Shown: positions 18,301 through 27,389 of the stretch, one piece after another | Layout of the letters: the number at the start of each line of letters is the position of its first letter | How positions within the stretch are numbered: the first letter of the stretch is position 1 | Assembly (NCBI GenBank): GCA_001275005.1 | Contig: JWZX01002461.1 | Location: 1 to 30,101 of the forward strand | Direction of reading: 5' to 3' | DNA from: Chrysochromulina tobinii | Lineage: Eukaryota; Haptophyta; Prymnesiales; Chrysochromulinaceae | DNA length: 30,101 nt | The notes under the pieces: generated by a model | What the model was told of the DNA's origin: nothing | Seen by the model: the letters and a program-made list of their open reading frames with translations, nothing else | Databases searched by the model: none | Translations under genes and position numbers: made by a program

Positions 18301-20542
18301 GCACCCCGTACACATACATCATCAGGGTCGCTTCGAGGGTGAAGACGGCCGTGAAGCAATAGTTGGCCGTAGGGAGGAGGGCAGCCATCGGCATCGCACT
18401 GTTCGGGTCTAGCCGCGGCGTGTCGAGCACGAGGCACAAGCACGAGGCCAGCACGACCAGGATGATGGTCATCTCGAAAGCATCCGTGTTCACGAGCCAC
18501 GCGACGGGGTTCGTCCTCATAGGCGCCACAACGGCTGACGTGTCGACCTTGTCGGCGTCCTCCTCATCCTTGATGATGTTGCTCGCCTCCTTTGCTCCCT
18601 TTGCCTCCGTCTCCTCCTCTGGGTTGAGTCCCGCCCCCTCAGTCTCATCAACGCTCTCTGAAAAGGTGGTGACGAGGATGGCGACGAAGAGGTTCATGAT
18701 ACCCATGTGGCCGATAACGAGCGCAGGCACAAAGAAGACGACGGAGGGGATCACGCCTGCCTGCGCGACACATGCCCTCGCGAGGTCGACAACACCGAGT
18801 GCGAAGATACTCAACACGCTGAGCATCGCGGGCGCGAAGCTGTCGAAGTGCTCACGAGTCTCGTCAGAGAGCTGCGTGCCGCCAAAGATTTGCATGCCCA
18901 CGATGGCGAAGATGAACATGACGCACGTGGTCAACACTACGAGGTTGCGCAACTGCGGTATCGCCTTGACGATCGCGACCATTACGCGGTACAACGACGT
19001 GAAGCTGCGCAACAGCCGCATCGTACGGAAAAGCCGCACGAGGCGGATAAATCGCACCATTTGCAGCGCCCACAGGCTTTCGACGCCCGCGAGCACGACC
19101 TCGACCACGGAGAGCAGCGCAAGCAAGCCGTCGAGTTGGTTGTAATTGTTGCTCCAGTACTTGAGAGGCCCTAGCGCGAGCATCTTGAGGCCAAACTCTG
19201 TCACGAAGAATGCCGCAAGTCCTTCGCCGACCCGCACGTACAGGTCACGGTACCACTCAGGCTCCCCGTGGTAGGGCATGCACACGACGACGATGTTGAC
19301 ACAGACGGCGACGACTGTGATGCGTGCAAACCACTCCGAGAGCACCAGCTGTTTCAACGGTTGCCCCTCGAGCTCCTCCTTCTCGGCCCTCGCCCGAGCC
19401 TGCTGCGCACCGCGCTTTGCTGCCGCCAGCGCCGCATCGAGGCGCTGCTTATGGGTGTCAGTGTGGCTTCTGCTCCTCCGGGCTGCGAGAAGCGGCTGCT
19501 CTGGCGCCTCCTTGCTCGCCTCCTTGCTCGCCTCCTTGCTCGCCTCGTGACTGGCGGCACTGCTCACCTCGTCCTCTGCGTCCGCCGCGCTTGCGTCGTA
19601 CAAGACGTCGCCCTGTGGCTCGCCTTGCTCTGACACCACGGCTTCCCTGCGCCGCTTCTCGAAGCTGAAAAAGGCCTCGGAGATGACGGAGAGGAAGAGT
19701 TGCATCACGAGGAATCCGCCCACGACCGCGAGCGAGACGAAGTAGATGCTTGCCTGCCACGAGGAGGCCCTCATGAAGTCGTACATGGTCTCCGACCAGC
19801 CGTCGAGCAGAAACGTCTTGAGCAGCGGCAACGTCGCCGCGGGCACGGAGTCAAAGTTCAATCGGCCACCATTGTCCTCAAAGTGCCGGCACTCGGAGCC
19901 CTCGGCACATGCAGCCTCCGCCCCAGCACCACGACAGAACGTGCCGATGTCCGCACCGGTGAGCACGTCGGCGCAGCGGTGGTGCAATGAGCCCTGGAAG
20001 AGCTGCACGCCGGTTACCGCCATCACGCCGATGATGAAGGCGCAGAGCCCGCCGACGTTAAAGAGGGAAGGGATAGACCACATGGCTGCTTCAAAGAGGG
20101 CCTGCATGCCATCGACCTTGTCGAAGAGCATCAGAACCCGCAGGGCGCGGAAGCATCGCACCGTCGAATCGAGAACGGCGTACATAGGGAGGAACACCAG
20201 CGCCCAAGCCACGATCACGATTGCCATCTCGAAGAGCTGCCATCTGCTCAGTTCACCTGAAACCGCGCAAGCTCGAATCAGAATCTCCACGGTGAAGACC
20301 GACAGACAGAAATTGTTCAAGCGAGCGAGGAATAGCTTTTCATCGTCCGTTGCGGTCAAGCGGAAGTCTGGAGAGTCGATAGCGATGGTATAGAGGTTGG
20401 CAAGGATCACAACGACGATCAGCCACTCAAACGGTCTGAAATTGACCACCGAGCCAGCCATTCGCTGCAAGCACTCTTGCTCCCCGGTTCCATCGTGGAT
20501 CGGGGATCTAAACGAATAGGTCAGCTGCTTTTGAAACGGCAT
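15323..20542 (-). CDS. Four-domain voltage-gated cation channel (Cav/Nav superfamily)
   Basis: Two exons, 20542-16691 and 16561-15323, with a 129-nt intron (GTTCGA...CTCTCAG, phase 0) inside the domain IV pore loop; 1696 aa. Each of four domains has six membrane segments. S4 sensors are weak in DI (RCFRALRVL), strong in DII (VRFIRLVRLFRTMRLLR), DIII (LRALRVLRVLRPLRLL) and DIV (LLRLLRILRVFRVLRLL). Pore loops aligned to Cav place D247 (LLDGW), G583 (ALGVV), D994 (TGDNM) and D1289 (TSDGW) at the selectivity positions, i.e. D/G/D/D rather than EEEE or DEKA. A Cav-like C-terminal EF-hand region follows (WAEYDPDASGKLHAEV...RPPLGL, 1386-1414). DIII has an unusual Ala/Ser-rich insertion of about 100 residues between S5 and the pore. 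A SKEA repeat sits in the DI-DII linker. It should conduct Ca2+ and/or Na+ across the plasma or flagellar membrane; selectivity cannot be told from sequence. Confidence 0.93.
15405..15485. repeat. Direct repeat GAGGGTCGAGTGxGCTCTG flanking CCTGAYGAGG units
   Basis: GAGGGTCGAGTG(C/A)GCTCTG occurs twice (starting near 15411 and 15465), with three CTGAYRAGGYCTGA-like units between. It encodes the RPSSS-containing C-terminal tail of the channel (minus strand), so the extreme C-terminus is probably variable. Confidence 0.75.
19498..19550 (-). repeat. 12-bp coding repeat in the channel DI-DII linker
   Basis: Three to four copies of GCCTCCTTGCTC (plus strand) encode EASKEASKEASKEA in the cytoplasmic linker between domains I and II of the channel. 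Confidence 0.8.
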
Positions 20543-20759
20543 GGTCAGCCGAAAGCTGATTCGGACCGCAGCACTCTCGTGCAGCGGCAGCTAGCTCCAG
20601 GGCTGCAACACAGGACCTTCGTGCGGCCGACGCGGATGCGAAAAGAGGCCAATATTTCGTCCCGTTTTCCATTTCAGTCCGCTCGGCTCAACCGTACCGG
20701 CCAGACACCCGGTGTCTTTTTAACCGCAACACATACCCCTTCTTCTCGGTTCCGACAAG
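20543..20759. promoter_or_regulatory. Divergent promoter between channel and SRPBCC-glutaredoxin gene
   Basis: These 217 bp separate head-to-head start codons. A dyad, AGACACC-C-GGTGTCT, lies at 20703-20717 and overlaps TGTCTTTTTAAC, about 40 bp before the plus-strand ATG. A CCAAT (GGCCAATATTT) is near 20650. These are candidate factor sites; none is tied to a known regulator. Confidence 0.45.
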
Positions 20760-21937
20760 ATGCCCAAGTCACAAATGAAAAGGTTGTGCCTTTTTCGGGA
20801 TCCCAAGATGGGATATCTCATCGCCATGGCTGTTCTGCCTCTCACCACGGCGATCACGCTCTCCACACGCATCGGACTGCCTTCAGCCATCACGCGGGCA
20901 GCGCTTCATGATTACCTCGCCACGCCAGCACACTGGCCAAAGATCGTGCTCTCATCAGTCGCAGTCAGAGGCGAGGCCGTGGATGCACCACTGGGTGTGG
21001 GTGGCTCTGTTGACGAGATCTTTGGGCTGCCGCCTGTCTTGCCGTTGGAAGTGCGCTGGACGTGTACCGCCTCAGATCGTGACCGAGGTCTTCTCATCTT
21101 CGAGTCCCGATCGGGCCTCTCCGGCATCGCGGAGAACTGCAAGATGGACTTCCGGATCAACACCAGCCAAGACAGCACCGACCTGGAGCTCAAGATGAGC
21201 TTCGATCCCGGTAACGGCACGTTTCGAACCCATGCGCCGAGTCGCAGGCTCCGCATTGCCCTGCACGGTGACCAATTTTCACTACGAGTCTCGCCATTTC
21301 AGTCTCGCCCATCGCGTTGCTCGCAACCCCTGTGCTGATGCTTGACAACGCACTGGCGCTCAAGTTTTTCTTGCCACGCGCCGTGAGACCCTCTACTCTC
21401 GGCACGATGGACCCGATCGCGGGACCGCTCGTCGCTGCTGCGCGCCGACTGGGGCTACTACCCGAGGCAGAAGGAGACGGATGGCGCGGCGAGCCGTCCG
21501 CTTGGGCGGAAGCCGATTCTTTGACACAGCGGCTCTCCGCCTTCAGTCAGAGGCGCCTGGGTTCTCTGAAGCAGTGGCTCGCCGAGCGCGCGGCAGGCGA
21601 GTACGATGTCGCTGCGGTCGACGCAAGGCTTGAAGCGGCCATCGCCGGATCGTCGGTGATGCTCTTCTCGTTCACATCGTGCCCGTTCTGCAAGAAGGCC
21701 AAAGCGCTTCTCACCGCCAAGGGCGCCGCGTTCAGCGTCCTCGAGCTCGACGAAGACGCCGATGGCGCGGCGCTGCGCGCGCAGCTGGGACGCCGCACCG
21801 GTCGCACGTCAGTGCCCTCGGTGTGGATTGGTGGCGAGTATGTCGGTGGCATGAACGACGGGGTTCCCGGCCTCGGGCCGCTCGATACCGCGGGCTTGCT
21901 CGCACCGCGGCTGAAAGAGGTTGGCGCGATCGCGTGA
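20760..21937 (+). CDS. SRPBCC-domain protein fused to glutaredoxin
   Basis: Two exons, 20760-21210 and 21303-21937, with a 92-nt phase-1 intron (G|GTAACG...CCATTTCAG); 361 aa. The join restores FDPVSPIALLATPVLMLDN. The N-terminus has a hydrophobic stretch (17-35, MGYLIAMAVLPLTT) that may be a signal or anchor. Residues about 45-185 look like an SRPBCC (START-like) ligand-binding fold: a leading helix ALHDYLATPAHWPKIV, then strands EVRWTCTASDRDRGLLIFE and LELKMSFDP, then a C-terminal helix. Residues 268-361 are a glutaredoxin: LFSFTSCPFCKKAK (CPFC, 277-280), cis-Pro in TSVPSVWIGG (P322) and GGMND for glutathione binding. Glutaredoxins reduce mixed disulfides with glutathione, and a CPFC dithiol form suits this. 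The N-terminal ligand is unknown. It converges with the next gene, 65 bp away. Confidence 0.87.
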
Positions 21938-22002
21938 CGATTTTTTTAAACTCGTAATTCCGAAAGCGAGACATTGGCTCGTCGCTCGAGAGCTTTTCGT
22001 TT

Positions 22003-22679
22003 TCAGTCCTCCTCCTCGTCCTCATCGTCCGTGTTGCGGCCGAGCTTCTCGTCGGCGAGCTGTTTCAGATTGGAGAAGAACTTTTGCACCTTGTTCTGCT
22101 CCTGCTCCTTGTCCTGGTTGATGTTCGGCGGCGGCAAGAAGGGCTCGCACGGTTCGCACATCGCCCAATTCTTGAGGTTTGCATAGGTCGTGGCGCCGCA
22201 GATGTAGCGCCGCGAGCGCTTGTTGTAAAAGAATGGCACGCCGCCGCAGCGGCCACGGTCGAGGCGCTGCAAGAGCTCGAGGTTCTTCGAGTTGTACCAC
22301 ACCTGCGCGCGGGCGGTGCAGGGTGTGAGTGCCGAGATGTCAGGTGTGGGAGCGCGCCTGTGCTGCGGCGCACCTCGAAGCAGCGGATCTCGACGCCAAG
22401 CTCCTCTCGAAGCTGATCCTTCAGCGGCTCCATCTGCGCGCAGTAGTCGTCGCCCTTGCCCTTGAACTGAATCAGGTAGGGCTTACCCTCGTACGCTTCA
22501 GGCTCGAGCTCAAAGATGGGCTTGGTGACCTGGAAGGCCAGCGGCAACTGCCGCCGCCGCGCGGCAACGCGGTCGTTTGCTACCTCCGGGAGAGTAGAGG
22601 AGTGCGCGACGCCGACCAGCGCGAGCAGTACCAGCGTGAGCCACGCGCGAGGCGCGTGCGACGGCGGTGGCTTGCTCAT
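22003..22679 (-). CDS. Thioredoxin-fold protein with signal peptide and CxxM motif
   Basis: Two exons, 22679-22374 and 22302-22003, with a 71-nt intron (GTGCGC...GCGCGCAG, phase 0); 201 aa. The join restores CFE-VWYNSKN. Residues 10-28 are a signal peptide (WLTLVLLALVGVAHSS). The fold is thioredoxin-like: strand KPYLIQFKG, then GDDYCAQMEP with C80 and Met at the position of the second Cys (CxxM), strand VEIRCFEVW, and RCGGVPFFYN with the cis-Pro (P125). A second Cys pair, MCEPCEPF (C151, C154), follows the last helix and might supply the resolving thiol. The C-terminus is a very acidic tail (DDEDEEED). I know no named family with exactly this architecture. It is probably a secretory-pathway or plastid redox or chaperone factor, with the partner unknown. 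The start is set at the first ATG in frame. Confidence 0.82.
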
Positions 22680-22940
22680 AGACGCGATTTGCAACCTCGA
22701 GAGTCGATCTCGTCCTCAACTTTCACGAAGACCGATCGCAAACTGCAGAGGCGCTCCTGTTGTACCGATCACGTGTTTTAAATCTACTATGGCCGTATGT
22801 CACATGCTGTCAGTGGGAAAACCCCAAATCCCGGAACTTCGCAGGGCTGGCGGGGTTCTGGTCCCTACACTGTCCCTACCACAGAGAAAACGTGCCGACA
22901 GTGGCGACCGCGTCAATCACCGGCTGCGGTACCGTCCACC
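22680..22940. promoter_or_regulatory. Divergent promoter between thioredoxin-like and membrane-protein genes
   Basis: A 261-bp head-to-head spacer. An in-frame ATG at 22797 could extend the plus-strand protein by 48 residues, but that extension is not protein-like and the ATG at 22941 has the better context (CCACCATGAG). No clear TATA or dyad is seen. Confidence 0.4.
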
Positions 22941-24250
22941 ATGAGCACGAGCACCGATCAAACCCCGGGAGACAGTTTGAAAGAGGTCATCAGATCGATC
23001 CCAAACTCGCCTGCTCCCTCGCCCGCACCACACCGAAGAGCGTCAGCAGGAGATAGGAGTCCACTGCCCGCTTCACCACCCGCTTCACCACAGCGAACGC
23101 GCACACAACTGCCACCGCCACCGCCGCAGCCGCAGCTTGACACCGAGGAGGGCGAGACGTCGCAAGCCGCTCCGGAAGGATCCGCTCCGCTGCTCGGCGG
23201 CGCCGCGGTCATCATGAGAACAATGAGTAATACGAGTTTGGAAGACCTTCAAGCAATATCCGTCAACATCGCCGACACGACCAAGAGTGTCTCCGTCTCC
23301 GCGTGGGCACTCTTCGTGCGCGACTGGAACGAGTCATACCACGCATCGTTCGATCTGATCACACTGTGGCTGTACCCATCGTGCTTCCGTGCGCTCGACG
23401 AGAAGGAGCAGCATCGCCACTGGAGCACTTGTTGGAACCCTGTTTTCTGGGCCATGCACCTGCCACTCGTCGGGTGCATCATCACGGGCAAGTGGCTGCA
23501 CTCGCTCTGGGGGCAAGGTGACAAGGTGCGCGAGGACGAGACGGTCGAGGAGCATAGAGTGCGCACACACTGGATTTACTGCCTCGACGGCCCCATCGCC
23601 GGCGTGTGCATCCTCGACCTGGTCGATGTGCTGCTGGACGTGCCCATGTACGAGCAGAGCAAGTTCCAGGATTCGGTCCTCTCGTGGTTCATGACGATCA
23701 CGGTGACCGCGGGCTACGTGATGGGTAACTCGTACTTCCTCTGGGTCATGCGCCGTCGCTCGCTCGTGGGCGTTCGCCTCGTCATCATCTGCCAGACCGT
23801 CTTCGCCGTTGGGCTGCTCAACATGTTGGTGGCCGGCCTGCTGCGTAACAAGGAGAGCGGCCGCTTCGGCCAGTACTTCTTCGACACGTGGATCGACCTC
23901 GTTAGTTGGTCCGCGCGGCTCACGATGGTTCTTTTCATGCTCGCTGCGGCCTTTGTCTACTCACGCCTGTCAGTGCTGCGCCCCCCGCCCCACAGTCCCC
24001 TCCTGTGCTCCCCCTTGCCACGCCCCCGCTGACCTCGGATCGCGGCCCTGTTGTGCCTCGCACGCGCAGATGGAACTTGTATCGCGTCGCGCCTGTCATT
24101 CGTGAGGTTAACTTCGCCAAGCACGGCGAATACCTGTGCACCGAGTGTCTGCATTATTCGATCATCCCACTGGGTGCCACGCTCATATGGACGCTGGTTG
24201 CTCTCGCCTACTGGCTCGACGATGACCTCTTCTGGGACGCCTTCGTCTGA
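22941..24250 (+). CDS. Polytopic membrane protein of unknown family
   Basis: Two exons, 22941-23968 and 24070-24250, with a 101-nt phase-2 intron (GTCAGT...CACGCGCAG); 402 aa. The join gives FVYSRL-WNLYRVAPV. The first 90 residues are Pro/Ser-rich and disordered (QLPPPPPQPQ). About seven hydrophobic segments follow: VFWAMHLPLVGCIITGKW, GPIAGVCILDLVDVLLDV, SWFMTITVTAGYVMGNSYF, RLVIICQTVFAVGLLNML, LTMVLFMLAAAFVYSR and, in exon 2, IIPLGATLIWTLVALAYW, plus a weaker one near SFDLITLWLY. Several Trp and Cys residues cluster near the first loop (HWSTCWNPVFW). I do not recognise a family. No catalytic or transport signature is visible, so transporter, receptor and enzyme remain open. After the TGA at 24248 the same frame stays open for about 80 codons. 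Confidence 0.78.
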
Positions 24251-25003
24251 GCCACGGGCGGCCCCCGTCCCAACTACAAGACCGATAACGATTGGGCCGG
24301 CATGCGGCAGAACACGCCAGATCGCGGCGGGGACGCGGCCGGGCGTCTCTGCTGCTCGCTCTCAGCGACGGACTCATGTCCAGCGAGGGGAGAGCCGGGA
24401 CCGAAACCGATGCACATGCACACAAAATCAACACACATGCACAACGTGGAACGTGAAAAGTCGCGGGCCAAACGTGAAACGACTGAAAAATAACACTGTG
24501 GAAAACTGTGGAACCTTTCTGTCCACTGAGCTCTGGCGCACCGCGGCGCGTCGGCGCCGTATAGCGATAAGCGAATAGCCGAAAGCCGGCCGGCGGCGCG
24601 CGGGGGCGGCACCGACGGGGCCACAGCAGGCATACCCCCCGGTCGCGCTTGCGTCGCGCCCACGGGCCGCCGGCGGACCTCCGCGCTCCGCGACCGTTTC
24701 TGGCGTTTCCGGGCGCGCGCCGGCCCGCTCGCCTCCTGGTGGGCTTGAAGGGTGTGATGTGTCTGTGGCCTAAAGCGGAACGGAACGGAGTTTCTGTACT
24801 AGGGTGGCTAAATGGCGAAACAGAACCTGGATAGCAGGACGTACCAAGACGACGACCGGTGCGTCATCTGAGGTTCTGAGCATCTCGCGTCGCGACGCGC
24901 GACCATAGAACTCTGGTACTTTATGATCTGCGCTGCTGAGGTACAGCGCCAAACCGGTCGCCCCGTGGATCATGCAATATCCTCGCGGCCATGTGAGAGC
25001 TGT
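24251..25003. other. Intergenic region between convergent genes
   Basis: No confident gene. The first 240 bp remain open in the frame of the preceding gene beyond its stop. Further on there is a short direct repeat (ACTGTGGAA twice, near 24496-24515) and a strongly GC-rich patch at 24560-24740. No RNA gene is recognised. Confidence 0.45.
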
Positions 25004-25461
25004 CTAATCGGTTTTCAGGCCACCCGAATACAACAACGAATCGTTGCCGATATCCATGTTGACCAGCGCCATGACCGAGAAATAGGAAATGAAGACCAGG
25101 GCAATGCTAGAGAACAGGATGATGTTGTATTGTGCAATGTCGTTGCTACTGGGCGGGCCAGACCCCGCCAGCGCGCGCGCATGCACCGTCTGCAGAAAGA
25201 ACGAGGGGCGCACAAGGGACGCCGCTTGTGAGCGTTCGACTCGCCACGGAAGGTGCTTGTGCGCGCCGCCGGTGGCAAAGCGGGGGGTGACGTCAGGAGC
25301 TGGACAGGCGGCGACCAGCGCCGCTCGAGTTAGTCAGTGCACGCGGATGGAGTGGTGATTGCGGGTCTCACCTTGCCGACAGGATCCTGGGGCCACGTCT
25401 CTGCGAGGTTGGCCGCGACGGCCGCGAGGGCCGACGCCAGTAGAATGAGCGACCTCTGCAT
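25004..25461 (-). CDS. Minimal renin-receptor-like (ATP6AP2 C-terminus) membrane protein
   Basis: Two exons, 25461-25372 (30 codons) and 25189-25004, with a 182-nt phase-0 intron (GTGAGA...TTTCTGCAG); only 91 aa. Exon 1 is a signal peptide with a typical core (MQRSLILLASALAAVAANLA). Exon 2 has a short luminal linker (TVHARALAGSGPPSSND), the segment IAQYNIILFSSIALVFISY as a membrane span, and the tail NMDIGNDSLLYSGGLKTD. The pattern YN-hydrophobic span-NMD-x-G-x-DS-[IL]-[IL]-Y is that of the C-terminus of ATP6AP2, the renin receptor, a V-ATPase accessory protein that sits in the membrane sector. The large luminal domain of the animal protein is absent. It probably serves in V-ATPase assembly in the endomembrane system. 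The splice sites and motif are clear, but expression is untested. Confidence 0.82.
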
Positions 25462-25614
25462 GGTCCTGCAACGCCAGGCGAGAGACGAATCTCCGTGGGT
25501 CAGACCGTGCAGAGAGAGAGGAGGGCGACAGTCATGGAGTTTCCCGCAGCATGTGGACCTTTTCTCTGAGAGGCCTGTGAATTCACAGGAGACAGGTATG
25601 TTTTGAAGTGTTCA

Positions 25615-26709
25615 TCACGAGAAAGCCACCGAGAAGAAGCCGACGCTCGACGAGACGCGCATCAAGGCCCGCTCGCGGTCTTCTTCGGTGAAGCGGTCGT
25701 CTTCCGCGATGGTTCCGTCCTGGCGCGTCAGGCGCAGAACGGCCTCGTCGAGGCGCGCGCGCGCGGCGTTGCGCGTGCACACCACCCTCAAGTGAGTCGC
25801 CTCGATGGGCGGCCGAATCGCCCAGGATTGCATCTCGGGGCGGTCGAGCGTCGAAAAGGTGGCTGAGGCGTGTCGCCACGGCCCTTCGGCGCTCATTGCG
25901 CTCTCCAAATGGAAGTCCCGCACCGAGAGAGGCCCGGAGGGCATCGGCGGGATGCGCATGTCTACGCGGGCCACACGGACTGGCCTCGGCCTCGACGATG
26001 TTGGGATGATGCTGATGCTGCTGCTGTCGCCGCCGCCACTGCTGCTGCTGCTGCTGCTGCCTCCAGCTTGCGGCTGGGCGCCAGCGAGTGCAAAGGCGAT
26101 CCACTCGGATCCCAACCCCTTGGGCATGGAATTAGGTCCTGAGATCCACCACGTGTCCGTCGCCGGATCGAGCGCGTTCTTGATCGAGCACTGCGACGGG
26201 TTGTGCAAGTCGATGGACGAGGCGGCGATCGCCTGAACGTGCTCAGGCACGACGCACTCGACGACCAGGAACGAGATTATGTGAGTCACGAGGTCAGCTT
26301 GCAAGCTCAGCATGGGCCGTTCGGCAGGCTCGAGCTCCGCGCCACTGTCGAGCGCAGGCCACGTGATCGCTCCAAGTAGCCGCACAAGCGTTCCCTCTTT
26401 GAGACATCTGTACGTGAGCAGGCGCTCGCCATCCTTAGGATTCAAATCAGCCAGCCGATTGCACTGTGCTCGGCTGAATGTGCGCACAATATAGATATCA
26501 TGGTCTTCGATGTGAGCTACTTCGAAGATGGTCTGCGGGGACTCGGCCAACAGTGTCATCTTGACCTGCGTGTCCGTTTCTCCTCGAAGCTCACCTATGG
26601 CATACGCGATGGAGCTCCGTCGTGGAGAAGTTATTCCCGATGATGAGAAGCTGGCATCGATGAAGCTAGTCCCGTTGATGTACATCAGTGGTGCGGACGC
26701 TGCGGTCAT
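25615..26709 (-). CDS. Discoidin (F5/8 type C)-like domain protein
   Basis: Start set at ATG 26709, the first in frame after an upstream stop; 364 aa, no intron. The first 160 residues (ISSIAYAIGELRGETDTQVK..., EVAHIEDHDIYIVRTFSR) are an ordered domain I do not recognise. Residues about 163-317 read as a galactose-binding-like beta sandwich: ASSIDLHNPSQCSIKNALDP, ATDTWWISG, WIAFALAG, RVDMRIPPMP, SVRDFHLE and HLRVVCT. This is the usual order of F5/8C domains (ASS...ALD..T.W......W....L...V...RI). A Ser/Gly run of about 20 residues is inserted in its middle and coded by CTG triplets. No signal peptide is seen, so it may be cytosolic, like APC10-type members. Ligand and role are unknown. Confidence 0.7.
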   Translation of the reverse strand: MTAASAPLMYINGTSFIDASFSSSGITSPRRSSIAYAIGELRGETDTQVKMTLLAESPQTIFEVAHIEDHDIYIVRTFSRAQCNRLADLNPKDGERLLTYRCLKEGTLVRLLGAITWPALDSGAELEPAERPMLSLQADLVTHIISFLVVECVVPEHVQAIAASSIDLHNPSQCSIKNALDPATDTWWISGPNSMPKGLGSEWIAFALAGAQPQAGGSSSSSSSGGGDSSSISIIPTSSRPRPVRVARVDMRIPPMPSGPLSVRDFHLESAMSAEGPWRHASATFSTLDRPEMQSWAIRPPIEATHLRVVCTRNAARARLDEAVLRLTRQDGTIAEDDRFTEEDRERALMRVSSSVGFFSVAFS

Positions 26710-27389
26710 GCCACCTTTGGCGTTCGTCGTGCGTTCCTTCCCTTCCACAAATTGAGCTCCAAGTTCAGTCAGTCAGGAAGTCAGTTTCGTCGCGGTCCCC
26801 CGACGGTCCCCCCCTCAAAGTTCAACAAGGCGACGAAAGTTAGGAAACTCAGGAACACCGGGAGAGCCGGGACAGATCTTAACGAGTATGCGAATCGTAG
26901 GACGTAGCTCTCACACGCGCATACAACACGCTGGTTCACGCTCTGACACTCATACGACATATCTCTATAACATATTAACACGTAGGGGGGGATCAACGAA
27001 CCGCCCTCTGCCAAGGGGGAGTCATAGGGTCGCCCGATGGTCGCCCGCCTCGTTAGGTACGGTCCGGTGAGACAAAACGACCAACTTTTCTAATAAACCG
27101 AGCACAACATTAACACAGTTTTTACTTTACTGAGGAGTGAGGCAGTGAGGTTTACTACGCTTAACGGTAGTATTTTTGTAAACCTCTTGCACGCCCTTGA
27201 CCCAAGGGGGAGTGGTCTACTATTTTTCATGTTTATAAGGCCCTAACCCCACACCTGTTTGGGAATTGAATGGTTGACCCAAGGGGGAGTGGTCTACTAT
27301 TTTTCATGTTTATAAGGCCCTAACCCCACACCTGTTTGGGTATTGGGAATTGAATGGCCGCGCTCGCACACATGAGACATGTGACGACG
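26710..27389. other. Intergenic region with AT-richer DNA and a tandem duplication
   Basis: Upstream of the discoidin-like gene and downstream of the phosphoesterase gene. It contains poly-G/C tracts (near 26806 and 26983), the word CCAAGGGGGAGT three times (near 27011, 27202 and 27279), and the tandem repeat listed separately. No gene is seen. Confidence 0.5.
27197..27357. repeat. Near-perfect tandem duplication, about 77-84 bp units
   Basis: The unit TTGACCCAAGGGGGAGTGG...GGGAATTGAATGG occurs at 27197-27273 and again at 27274-27357. The copies match throughout except for a 7-bp insertion (GTATTGG) near the end of the second. Each contains CATGTTTATAAGGCCC. It lies just downstream of the phosphoesterase stop codon. 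Confidence 0.9.

Noticed and set aside
27241-27249. CCCTAACCC as telomere-like sequence
   Set aside because: It occurs once per unit of a two-copy duplication and is not tandemly repeated as a telomeric array would be.
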